From: an uncultured Oscillospiraceae bacterium
GTDB taxonomy: Bacteria; Bacillota; Clostridia; Oscillospirales; Oscillospiraceae
Direction: 5' to 3'
Length of the DNA stretch: 64,000 nt
NCBI GenBank assembly: GCA_947589745.1
Contig: CANQCS010000007.1
Location: forward strand, 23,275 to 87,274
Shown: one piece after another, positions 41,230-49,271 of the stretch
Numbering within the stretch: the first letter of the stretch is position 1
How the letters are laid out: each line of letters starts with the position of its first letter
Notes under the pieces: generated by a model
The model's database searches: none
Told to the model about the DNA's origin: nothing
Seen by the model: only the letters and a program-made list of their open reading frames with translations
Made by a program: the position numbers and the translations under genes

Positions 41230-41565
41230 CGAAGACCCTCCAGGCAGTCATACACCACGGGTCCCTCAACCGGTATATACGCCCGGGATACCGGCATCGC
41301 GGCACCGCATAAACACAGACGTTCCTTTTGTTGCATGATATCATATCATGCTTCACCAGAAAATGGAAGCCCCTCTGCAAAAAAATTTTTCCGCTGCGAA
41401 AAATGCGTTCCCGGCCCGGCGGGAGGGCCGGACGCCGGGGTCCGGCCGGGTGGCCGCCTGGCTATATTTTCAAAAAAATCCATTCTCCTACTTTTCAAAC
41501 GTCGGAAAATATAGTAGAATAGAAACAGCGATGACCGGAAAACAACTGCGGAGGATGAGAAGCCT
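41230..41565. promoter_or_regulatory. Divergent spacer with pyrH operon promoter
   Basis: Plus-strand TTTTCA (41492-41497) and TAGAAT (41515-41520), 17-bp spacer, precede pyrH. A perfect hairpin, GGCCGGAC/GTCCGGCC (41427-41448), and the near-palindrome at 41333-41351 also lie here. No gene. Confidence 0.55.
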
Positions 41566-42294
41566 ATGGAGGAACTGAAATACAAGCGGGTGCTGCTGAA
41601 GATCAGCGGCGAGGCCCTGGCGGGAGACCGGCACTTCGGCCTGGATTTTGAGATGATCGGCCGGGTGGCCGACGTCATCAAGGAGGCCGTGGCCATGGGC
41701 GTCCAGGTGGGCGTCGTGGTGGGCGGCGGCAACTTCTGGCGGGGCGTCAAGGACGGCGGCGGGCGCATGGAGCGGACAAGGGCCGACCACATGGGGATGC
41801 TGGCCACCGTGATGAACTGCCTGGCCGTGGCGGACGTGCTGGAGCAGAAGGGCGTCCCCGCCCGGGTCATGACCGCCGTGGAGATGCGGGCCATGGCCGA
41901 GCCCTATGTCCGGGGACGGGCCATCCACCACCTGGAGCGGGGGAGAGTGGTCATCTTCGGCTGCGGCACCGGCAACCCCTACTTCTCCACCGACACCGGC
42001 GCGGTGCTCCGGGCGGCGGAGATCGAGGCCGACGTGATCCTGCTGGCCAAGAACGTGGACGGCGTGTACAGCGCCGACCCGGCGAAGGACCCCACCGCCG
42101 TGAAGTACGACGTGATCACCTACGACGAGGTGCTGGCCCAGCATCTGGCGGTGATGGACACCACCGCCACCAGCCTCTCCATGGACAACCACATCCCCGT
42201 GCTGCTCTTTGCGCTGAAGGACCCCTATAACATCATCCGCGTGCTGCGCGGTGAAAAGATCGGAACGATTGTGAAGGAGGAAAACGACCAATGA
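41566..42294 (+). CDS. pyrH: UMP kinase PyrH
   Basis: Phosphorylates UMP to UDP for pyrimidine nucleotide synthesis. The 242-aa amino-acid-kinase-fold protein has LLKISGEAL at the start, [10 protein letters not shown] (near residue 50), the [11 protein letters not shown] block (near 138) and [11 protein letters not shown]. The length matches bacterial hexameric UMP kinases. GGAGG lies eleven bases before the ATG. It is the first gene of the large operon, and its stop overlaps the frr start (ATGA). Confidence 0.96.
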   Translation: MEELKYKRVLLKISGEALAGDRHFGLDFEMIGRVADVIKEAVAMGVQVGVVVGGGNFWRGVKDGGGRMERTRADHMGMLATVMNCLAVADVLEQKGVPARVMTAVEMRAMAEPYVRGRAIHHLERGRVVIFGCGTGNPYFSTDTGAVLRAAEIEADVILLAKNVDGVYSADPAKDPTAVKYDVITYDEVLAQHLAVMDTTATSLSMDNHIPVLLFALKDPYNIIRVLRGEKIGTIVKEENDQ

Positions 42295-42845
42295 AAGCGG
42301 AATACAAAGTATACGAGGAAAAGATGAGGAAGTCCATCGCCTCCGTGGCCGCGGACTTCGCCGCCGTCCGGGCGGGCCGGGCCAACGCCGCCGTGCTGGA
42401 CCGGATCACCGTGGACTACTACGGCACCCCCACGCCCATCCACCAGATCGCCTCCATCGGCTCCCCCGACCCCAGGACCCTGACCATCCAGCCCTGGGAC
42501 AAGAGCGCCCTGAAGCTCATCAACAAGGCCATCCAGGAGTCCGACCTGGGCATCAACCCCCAGAACGACGGCGTGGTGATCCGTCTGGCCTTCCCCCAGC
42601 TCACCGAGGAGCGCCGCAAGGAGCTGGTCAAGCAGATCGCCAAGTACGCCGAGGGCGGCAAGACCGCCATTCGCAACATCCGCCGGGCCGCGGTGGACGA
42701 CTTCAAGACCCAGAAGAAGAACGGCGAGATGACCGAGGACGACCAGAAGATCGCCGAAAAGGACATCCAGAAGCTGACCGACGACATGTGCAAGGAGATC
42801 GACGCCCTGCTGGAGAAGAAGCAGAAGGAACTGATGGCGGTCTAA
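42291..42845 (+). CDS. frr: Ribosome recycling factor
   Basis: Splits post-termination ribosomes together with EF-G. The 184-aa product is of the exact family length, with [20 protein letters not shown], cited here as VRAGRA and [11 protein letters not shown], and the ERRKELVKQ helix. A long three-helix bundle follows. It is translationally coupled to pyrH and is followed by uppS after 19 bp. Confidence 0.97.
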   Translation: MKAEYKVYEEKMRKSIASVAADFAAVRAGRANAAVLDRITVDYYGTPTPIHQIASIGSPDPRTLTIQPWDKSALKLINKAIQESDLGINPQNDGVVIRLAFPQLTEERRKELVKQIAKYAEGGKTAIRNIRRAAVDDFKTQKKNGEMTEDDQKIAEKDIQKLTDDMCKEIDALLEKKQKELMAV

Positions 42846-42864
42846 GCCATCTGAGCGGAGATAT

Positions 42865-43638
42865 ATGAAGCTGCGTTTTTTGACCAAAAAGAGCGGCGGT
42901 GCGGCGGGGCAGGTGGATTTTAGCCGTCTGCCCCGCCACATCGCGATTATACTGGACGGCAACGGCCGCTGGGCCCAGCGCCGGGGCCTGCCCCGCACCG
43001 CCGGACACAAGGTGGGGGCGGAGACCTTCCGCACCATCGCCACCTACTGCCGGGATATCGGCCTGGAGTACCTGACGGTCTACGCATTCTCCACGGAGAA
43101 CTGGAAGCGGCCCCGTGACGAGGTGGACACCATCATGGGCCTCTTAAAGCGCTACCTGCTGGAGGCCATCGACACCATGGAGCGGGACAATGTGCGCCTG
43201 TGCTTCATGGGGGACATGTCGGTGCTCAGCGACGAGCTGAAGGCGCTGGTGGACCAGTGCAACGCCATCTCCGCCCGGCTCACCGGCTGCCAGTGCAACA
43301 TCTGCATCAACTACGGCGGCAGGGCGGAGATCGTCCACGCCGCCCAGAACTTTGCCAGAGACTGCGTGGCGGGGAATGTAAAGCCGGAAGAATTGACAGA
43401 AGACCTGTTTGATGGGTACCTCTATTCCGCCGGGATCCCCAGCCCGGAGCTGCTGATCCGCCCCGGCGGGGAGCAGCGGCTCAGCAATTTTCTCCTGTGG
43501 CAGTGCGCCTACGCGGAGTTCTACTTTACCGACGTGCTGTGGCCGGACTTCACCAAGGAGGAGCTGCACAAGGCCATCGCCGCCTACCAGCACCGGGACC
43601 GGCGCTTCGGCGGCGTGAAGAGCAGCGCCAAGAGATAG
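42865..43638 (+). CDS. uppS: Isoprenyl (undecaprenyl) diphosphate synthase UppS
   Basis: A cis-prenyltransferase making the undecaprenyl diphosphate carrier for peptidoglycan. The 257-aa product has the catalytic IAIILDGNGRWA block (Asp/Asn/Arg), GHKVGAE, the YAFSTENWKRP motif and the C-terminal RPGGEQRLSNFLLWQ motif. The ATG follows GGAGATAT. It is in the operon between frr and cdsA, the conserved order in Firmicutes. Confidence 0.96.
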   Translation: MKLRFLTKKSGGAAGQVDFSRLPRHIAIILDGNGRWAQRRGLPRTAGHKVGAETFRTIATYCRDIGLEYLTVYAFSTENWKRPRDEVDTIMGLLKRYLLEAIDTMERDNVRLCFMGDMSVLSDELKALVDQCNAISARLTGCQCNICINYGGRAEIVHAAQNFARDCVAGNVKPEELTEDLFDGYLYSAGIPSPELLIRPGGEQRLSNFLLWQCAYAEFYFTDVLWPDFTKEELHKAIAAYQHRDRRFGGVKSSAKR

Positions 43639-43660
43639 AGACAGAGGGGAGAGTTTCCTG

Positions 43661-44461
43661 ATGAGATCGAGACTGCTGGTGGCCGCCGTGGGTGTGCCGG
43701 TGATCCTGGTGGTGATCCTGTGGGCGCCGGTCTGGGTGCTGGCGCTGTTTCTGGCGGCACTGGCCGGCATCGCCGCATGGGAACTGACGAAGTGCGTGGG
43801 GGCGAAGCAGCTGCGGGACTCCTCCATTACCTACGCGGTCCTGATGGTGCTGCTGGCCTGGAACGGGCCGGCGGGGTTCCTGACGCCCCAGCTGGCGGTG
43901 CTGGCGATGACCCTGATCACTTTCGCTTTTGCCGTGCTCAAGGGCGGCGAGATCAAGCTGCTGCACATTCTGACCAGCATGTTCGCCTTCGGGGTGATCC
44001 CCTACGCCTTCACCGCCTTTCTCCGGCTGGACGCCGCCGGGTACCACAGGGGCTTCCTGCTGCTGCCCCTCATCTTCAGCTTCGCCAGCGACACCGGGGC
44101 CTTTTTCGCCGGCCGGGCCTTTGGCAAGCGCAAGCTGGCCCCCAAGGTCAGCCCCCACAAGACGGTGGAGGGGTCCGTGGGCGGCCTCCTGGCCAACGCC
44201 GTGGCCGGGGTGATCTTCGCCCTGGTGATGAACACCTGGTTCGACGGCGGGGTCGGGTATCTGCAGATCGCCCTGCTGGGCCTGTTCTGCAGCGTGGTGG
44301 CCCAGCTGGGGGACCTGAGCTTTTCCCTCATCAAGCGGGAGTTCGGCATCAAGGACTACGGACATATCTTCCTGGAGCACGGCGGCGTGCTGGACCGGTT
44401 CGACAGCGTCCTCTTCGTGGCGCCCACCCTGGCGCTGTTGCTGCCGGTGCTGGGACTGTAA
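43661..44461 (+). CDS. cdsA: Phosphatidate cytidylyltransferase CdsA
   Basis: Makes CDP-diacylglycerol from phosphatidate and CTP. The 266-aa polytopic protein has about seven membrane helices and a C-terminal signature ending in KDYGHIFLEHGGVLDRFDS, which matches the CdsA pattern (K-D-x-G...H-G-G-x-x-D-R). It supplies the substrate of PssA encoded at 27350 in the dpsA element. It lies 22 bp after uppS. Confidence 0.95.
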   Translation: MRSRLLVAAVGVPVILVVILWAPVWVLALFLAALAGIAAWELTKCVGAKQLRDSSITYAVLMVLLAWNGPAGFLTPQLAVLAMTLITFAFAVLKGGEIKLLHILTSMFAFGVIPYAFTAFLRLDAAGYHRGFLLLPLIFSFASDTGAFFAGRAFGKRKLAPKVSPHKTVEGSVGGLLANAVAGVIFALVMNTWFDGGVGYLQIALLGLFCSVVAQLGDLSFSLIKREFGIKDYGHIFLEHGGVLDRFDSVLFVAPTLALLLPVLGL

Positions 44462-44498
44462 GACCATTTCAGCACATAAATAAAAGGATTCGATTGCA

Positions 44499-44918
44499 AT
44501 GAATAGATATAATGATGTACTGAAGGAACTCGCTAAAGGTTCAAAGGCATCCCAGGGAATGTTAAGTATATTGAAGTTAGAATTAAATATGCCTAATATT
44601 CCTTTTCCTACCATGGGAGGCGAAGTATTCTGGAACACTCTTGCTGAATGTAACGGTTGGAAGTTACAGCAAAATATGATTACACATCATGCTAGAATCA
44701 TTGATAGAGAGAATGTCAGAATTGCATGGGGGACTATTGCTGGCATGACAAAAGCAATGGACAGAATGGTCGAGTATCTGGATAAATATAAAATAGCTCC
44801 AGAACAGCATATTGATGCCATGAACCAACTAAAAAAATTGAAGGAATTATTGGATATTGGCGCCATAACGGAAGAAGAATTTTTACAGAAAAAGAAACAA
44901 CTAATGGATTTGATTTGA
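44499..44918 (+). CDS. SHOCT-domain protein inserted in the operon
   Basis: A 139-aa protein whose last 35 residues (LKKLKELLDIGAITEEEF...) form a SHOCT (short C-terminal) domain, an oligomerisation helix pair found in many phage and mobile-element proteins. The first 100 residues are not recognised. The region 44462-44928 is markedly AT-rich with different codon use from the flanking cdsA and dxr, so it looks acquired. AAGGA precedes the ATG. It sits between two genes that are normally adjacent, without breaking the operon. Confidence 0.82.
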   Translation: MNRYNDVLKELAKGSKASQGMLSILKLELNMPNIPFPTMGGEVFWNTLAECNGWKLQQNMITHHARIIDRENVRIAWGTIAGMTKAMDRMVEYLDKYKIAPEQHIDAMNQLKKLKELLDIGAITEEEFLQKKKQLMDLI

Positions 44919-44928
44919 TAGGAGATAT

Positions 44929-46080
44929 ATGACAAGAGCAATCTCCCTCCTGGGTTCCACCGGCTCCATCGGCCGGCAGACCCTGGAGGTTTGTGAACAG
45001 TTAGGCGTCAAGGTGGAAGCCTTGACGGCAAAAAGCAGCGTGGACCTGCTGGAGCAGCAGGTCCGGAAGTTCCGGCCCCGGCTGGCGGTGCTCCAGAGTC
45101 TGGAGGCCGCCGCCGAGCTGAAGCGCCGTCTGGCGGACCTGCCGGTGCGTGTGGCCTACGGCGTGGAGGGCATGATCGAGGCCGCCGCCCTGCCGGAGAG
45201 CGACACGGTGGTCACCGCCGTGGTGGGCATGGCGGGACTGCGGCCCACTCTGGCGGCCATTGACCGGGGCAAGCGCATCGCCCTGGCCAACAAGGAGACC
45301 CTGGTCTGCGCCGGGGAGCTGGTGACGGCGGCGGCTAGGGAGCGGGGCGCGGAGATCGTCCCCGTGGACAGCGAGCACTCCGCCATCTTCCAGTGCCTCC
45401 AGGGCTGCCGGGACCGTGGGGAGGTGCGCCGGGTGATCCTGACCTGCTCCGGCGGGCCCTTCTTCGGCCTGAGCCGGGAGGAGACGGCCCACAAGACCCG
45501 GGCCGACGCCCTCCGCCACCCCAACTGGACCATGGGCCCCAAGATCACCGTGGACTGCGCCACGCTGATGAACAAGGGCCTGGAGTTCATGGAGGCCATG
45601 CACCTCTTCCATATGCCCCCGGAGCGGGTGTCGGTGGTGATCCACCGGCAGAGCGTGGTCCACTCCCTGGTGGAGTACCGGGACGGGGCGGTGCTGGCCC
45701 AGCTGGGCACGCCGGACATGCGGTTGCCCATCCGCTACGCCCTGACCTGGCCCCACAGGGCGGAGTCCCCGGCGGAGCCCCTGGATCTGCTGACCTGCCC
45801 GCCGCTGACCTTCTGCGCCCCGGACCTGGAGGCGTTCCCGTGCCTGAAAATGGCCATGGACTGCGCCCGGACCGGCGGCACCGCCGGGGCCATCCTCAAT
45901 GGGGCCAACGAGGCGGCGGTGGAGCTGTTTCTGGGGGAGCAGATCGCCTTCGGGGATATCGCGCCCCTGGTGGCGGAGGCCCTGGACGCCATTTCGGTGA
46001 AATCAAACCCCGCTCTGGAGGATATACTGGAAGCGGACCGCAAGGCCCGCGAGATCGTCTATCGCCGCCGGAACGGCTGA
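44929..46080 (+). CDS. dxr: 1-deoxy-D-xylulose-5-phosphate reductoisomerase
   Basis: The second step of the MEP isoprenoid pathway: NADPH-dependent conversion of DXP to MEP. The 383-aa product starts with the NADPH motif LGSTGSIGRQT and has ANKETLVCAG, VPVDSEHSAIFQ with metal-binding Asp/Glu, and MNKGLEFMEA. The length is normal. AGGAG lies five bases before the ATG. Together with ispG downstream it feeds UppS. Confidence 0.96.
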   Translation: MTRAISLLGSTGSIGRQTLEVCEQLGVKVEALTAKSSVDLLEQQVRKFRPRLAVLQSLEAAAELKRRLADLPVRVAYGVEGMIEAAALPESDTVVTAVVGMAGLRPTLAAIDRGKRIALANKETLVCAGELVTAAARERGAEIVPVDSEHSAIFQCLQGCRDRGEVRRVILTCSGGPFFGLSREETAHKTRADALRHPNWTMGPKITVDCATLMNKGLEFMEAMHLFHMPPERVSVVIHRQSVVHSLVEYRDGAVLAQLGTPDMRLPIRYALTWPHRAESPAEPLDLLTCPPLTFCAPDLEAFPCLKMAMDCARTGGTAGAILNGANEAAVELFLGEQIAFGDIAPLVAEALDAISVKSNPALEDILEADRKAREIVYRRRNG

Positions 46081-46098
46081 ACGGAGGTACCCTGGCCT

Positions 46099-47160
46099 AT
46101 GTATATCATCATCGCCATCCTGCTCTTCGGACTGCTGGTCGCCGCCCACGAGTGGGGGCACTTTATCGCCGCCCGCCTCTGCGGGGTCACGGTCCATGAG
46201 TTCTCCATCGGCATGGGCCCCATGATCTGGAAAAAGCAGGGGAAGAAGGGGACCCAGTACTCCCTGCGGGCCCTGCCCATCGGCGGCTACTGCGCCATGG
46301 AGGGCGAGGAGGAGGAGTCCGACGACCCCCACAGCCTCAGCAACCAGGGGTTCTGGCGGAAGATCGTGGTCTTCGCCGCCGGGGCCCTCATGAATCTGGT
46401 GGTGGGGATGCTGCTCCTGCTGCTTCTCAACAGCCGGGCGGTGGGCTTTGCGGTGCCGGCCATCTCCGGCTGCGCGCCGGAGTTCGAGTCGGTCAACGGC
46501 ATGGCGCTGGAGGAGGGGGACCTGTTCTGGTCCATCAACGGCTCCCGGGTGTACCTGTCCGGGGACGTGGATATGCTGCTCCAGCTTGCCAACCGCCAGC
46601 CCATCGAGCTGGTGGTGCTGCGGGACGGGGAGAAGGTGACCTTCTCCAATGTGCCGGTCCGCACCTACACGGACACCGAGGGCGGGTCCTACGAGGGCTA
46701 TGGCCTCTACCGGAGCACGGTGGTGGTGGAGGCCACGCTGGGCAGGAAGCTGCAATATACCTGGTACAACACCTACGATTTCGTCCGCATCGTGTACTTC
46801 AGCCTGAAGATGCTCCTGACCGGCAGCGCCGGGGTCTCGGACCTCCAGGGCCCGGTGGGCATCGTCAGCAACATCAACGACCTGGGGCAGCAGAGCGAGA
46901 GCTTCGGCATGGCCATGGAGAACATCGCCTACTTCGGGGCGCTGATCGCGGTGAACCTGGCGGTGATGAACCTGCTGCCCATCCCGGCCCTGGACGGCGG
47001 CCACATCCTGTTCCTGGTGATCTCCACGATGTCGGAGAAGCTGTTTAAGAAGAAAATACCCATGAAATACGAGGCGGTCATCAACATGGTGTTCTTCGCC
47101 CTGCTGATGGCGCTGATGCTGTTCGTGACGTTCAACGACGTGCGGCGGCTGTTCCAGTAG
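46099..47160 (+). CDS. rseP: RIP metalloprotease RseP (site-2 protease)
   Basis: An intramembrane zinc protease that cleaves anti-sigma factors and signal-peptide remnants. The 353-aa product has the zinc motif HEWGH in the first helix (residues 17-21), the FSIGMGP block, a PDZ domain (about residues 125-190) and the second metal site NLLPIPALDGGH in a C-terminal helix. It lies in the canonical position between dxr and ispG. Confidence 0.94.
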   Translation: MYIIIAILLFGLLVAAHEWGHFIAARLCGVTVHEFSIGMGPMIWKKQGKKGTQYSLRALPIGGYCAMEGEEEESDDPHSLSNQGFWRKIVVFAAGALMNLVVGMLLLLLLNSRAVGFAVPAISGCAPEFESVNGMALEEGDLFWSINGSRVYLSGDVDMLLQLANRQPIELVVLRDGEKVTFSNVPVRTYTDTEGGSYEGYGLYRSTVVVEATLGRKLQYTWYNTYDFVRIVYFSLKMLLTGSAGVSDLQGPVGIVSNINDLGQQSESFGMAMENIAYFGALIAVNLAVMNLLPIPALDGGHILFLVISTMSEKLFKKKIPMKYEAVINMVFFALLMALMLFVTFNDVRRLFQ

Positions 47161-47174
47161 GGAGGAAACTAACG

Positions 47175-48215
47175 ATGACAAAGCAGATCATGGTGGGCGG
47201 CGTCCCGGTAGGGGGCGGCGCGCCCGTGTCCATCCAGTCCATGTGCAGCACCAAGACCCACGACGTCCCCGCCACGGTGGAGCAGATCCTCCGCCTGGAG
47301 GAGGCGGGCTGCGAGATCATCCGGGTGGCGGTGCCGGACATGCCAGCCGCCAAGGCCATCGGGGCCATCAAGAGCCAGATCCACATTCCCCTGGTGGCGG
47401 ATATCCACTTCGACTACAAGCTGGCCCTGGAGTGCGCCGCCCAGGGAGTGGACAAAATCCGCATCAACCCCGGCAACATCGGCGGGGAGGACCGGGTGAA
47501 GGCGGTGGTGGACGCCTGCCGGGCGGGGAACATCCCCATCCGCATTGGCGTCAACGGCGGTTCCCTGGAGAAGGACCTCCGAAAGAAGTACGGGGGAGTT
47601 ACTTCACAGGCCCTGGCGGAGAGCGCCCTGGGCCACGCGGCGCTGCTGGAGAAATATGATTTCACGGATATCTGCATCTCGGTGAAGTGCTCCTCGGTCC
47701 CGGTGACCATGGGGGCGTACAAAATTCTCAGCGAGAGCTGTCCCTACCCGCTGCACCTGGGCGTCACGGAGGCGGGGACGCCCTCCATGGGGATGATCAA
47801 GTCGGCCATGGGCATCGGGGGCCTGCTGTGCCTGGGCATCGGGGACACGCTGCGGGTGACCCTCACCGCCGACCCGGTGGAGGAAATTTACGCGGCCAAG
47901 AAAATTCTCCGGGCCGCGGGGCTCCGGAAGGACGGCCCCAACCTCATCGCCTGTCCCACCTGCGGCCGGACGAATATCGACCTCATCCCCATGGCGGAGG
48001 AGGTGGAACGGAGATTGGCCGGTGTGGACTGGCCCATCACCGTGGCGGTGATGGGGTGCGCCGTCAACGGCCCCGGCGAGGCGGGGGACGCCGATTTCGG
48101 CATCGCCGGAGGGAACGGGGAAGGGCTCCTCTTTTCCAAAGGGAGGATTTTGAGGAAGGTTCCACAGGAGAGATTGGTGGATGCACTGATGGAGGAGATT
48201 CAGGAAAGCCTGTAA
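47175..48215 (+). CDS. ispG: (E)-4-hydroxy-3-methylbut-2-enyl-diphosphate synthase IspG
   Basis: The penultimate step of the MEP pathway, a [4Fe-4S] reductive dehydration. The 346-aa product has the short bacterial (non-plant) form: TIM-barrel motifs VGGVPVGGGAPVSIQSM (cited as GGAPVSIQSM), ADIHFDYKLA and RINPGNIGG, and cluster cysteines in CPTCGRT and GCAVNGPGE. The start follows GGGAGGA. It is the last gene of the operon; composite repeat 7 begins 68 bp downstream. Confidence 0.96.
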   Translation: MTKQIMVGGVPVGGGAPVSIQSMCSTKTHDVPATVEQILRLEEAGCEIIRVAVPDMPAAKAIGAIKSQIHIPLVADIHFDYKLALECAAQGVDKIRINPGNIGGEDRVKAVVDACRAGNIPIRIGVNGGSLEKDLRKKYGGVTSQALAESALGHAALLEKYDFTDICISVKCSSVPVTMGAYKILSESCPYPLHLGVTEAGTPSMGMIKSAMGIGGLLCLGIGDTLRVTLTADPVEEIYAAKKILRAAGLRKDGPNLIACPTCGRTNIDLIPMAEEVERRLAGVDWPITVAVMGCAVNGPGEAGDADFGIAGGNGEGLLFSKGRILRKVPQERLVDALMEEIQESL

Positions 48216-48282
48216 GCTTGCTGCTGGGGGGCCTCCGGCCCCCACCGGGTCCTGGTAGGGACCTCCGGTCCCTGCACCCCTG

Positions 48283-49172
48283 GGTTACTTTTTGTGCAAA
48301 CAAAAAGTAACCAAAAAATTGCCAGCCCTACGGGCTGGACCCCCTTACTATTTTTTGATTTGTTTTGCGCTCCCCCTGTGGCTGGTTTGGTCTAAACCGG
48401 GCCGGGTCCCGTGTATGGGGCGAAGCGGCTACAGTTAGTATGTCCCCAAGAACAGTGAAGCGCTGGTGCGGGGGCTCATTGGGTGCGTTGGTCGTTTTTC
48501 CTTAGTCCAACTGCCGGTTGCTCCGTTCCACTACGCAATTGATACATATATCTATTCGTGGGGAAGGGATACGGGCGTTTGTTTTGGTGACTGGGGAAAA
48601 TGTTGATTGCGGAGGTTTTCTTATGATACAGATTCTGGCGTTACTTTTTGGCCTTGCTTCATGGACTATCCTTCTTTTTTCCATTGCAAAGCGGAAACAG
48701 CGCAGCAAGTCAAATCTGTATCGGATGTATCTGGTAAGCTGGATGCTATGCACATTCTCCATATACATCCCTCTGCTGTGTCAATATGCTTCCTTTGCAA
48801 AAAAAGATTATGATTCCGTGATCGACTGCACCTGGACATACTTCCTTGCCGTATCTGTTTTGTTGGGGGTATCTCTCATATTGACCGTGATCTCATTGTT
48901 GTTGAACAGAGATAAATAGTTGTTTTATCACCATCCTATTTGTCTATCCCCACACCCCACCCGACAAGAACCGCGCTCTCAATTGCGTAGTAGAACGGAG
49001 CAACCGGCAGTAAGAATACGGAAAAAAGAAAAGCCGCAGTACCGATGAAAGCTTTCCCTGGCCCCCAGCTCAACCATCCATCTGCCCTTAACCGTCATCC
49101 CGAGGGATTCTTAAGGGGCGGCAGCCCCTTAAGCAATTTTTTGGTTACTTTTTGTTTGCACAAAAAGTAACC
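48283..49172. repeat. Composite hairpin repeat, copy 7, with internal gene
   Basis: Bounded at both ends by GGTTACTTTTTGT-type hairpins (48283-48312 and 49143-49172). Its left arm is the GTTTAGACC/ACATACT half in inverted orientation, up to the central inverted motif at 48519-48541. After about 440 bp of unrelated AT-rich DNA carrying a membrane-protein gene, the other half resumes at the direct motif near 48980. The gene therefore sits exactly at the centre of the repeat. Confidence 0.82.
48623..48919 (+). CDS. Small membrane protein carried inside composite repeat 7
   Basis: A 98-aa protein with three predicted membrane helices (about residues 1-18, 32-50 and 74-94) and a basic segment KRKQRSKSN after the first. 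GGAGG lies seven bases before the ATG. Composition is AT-rich compared with the chromosome. A longer in-frame ORF from 48518 begins in the repeat motif and is not a credible start. No family is recognised. Its position, precisely between the two halves of a repeat, marks it as cargo. Confidence 0.65.
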   Translation: MIQILALLFGLASWTILLFSIAKRKQRSKSNLYRMYLVSWMLCTFSIYIPLLCQYASFAKKDYDSVIDCTWTYFLAVSVLLGVSLILTVISLLLNRDK

Positions 49173-49271
49173 CAGGGTGCGCAGGGACCGAAGGTCCCTA
49201 CTATCCCTCCCAGGGGCCGGAGGCCCCTTTGCTTGTGTGCGTTAACGGAAGAAACGAGGATTAGGCCGTTT

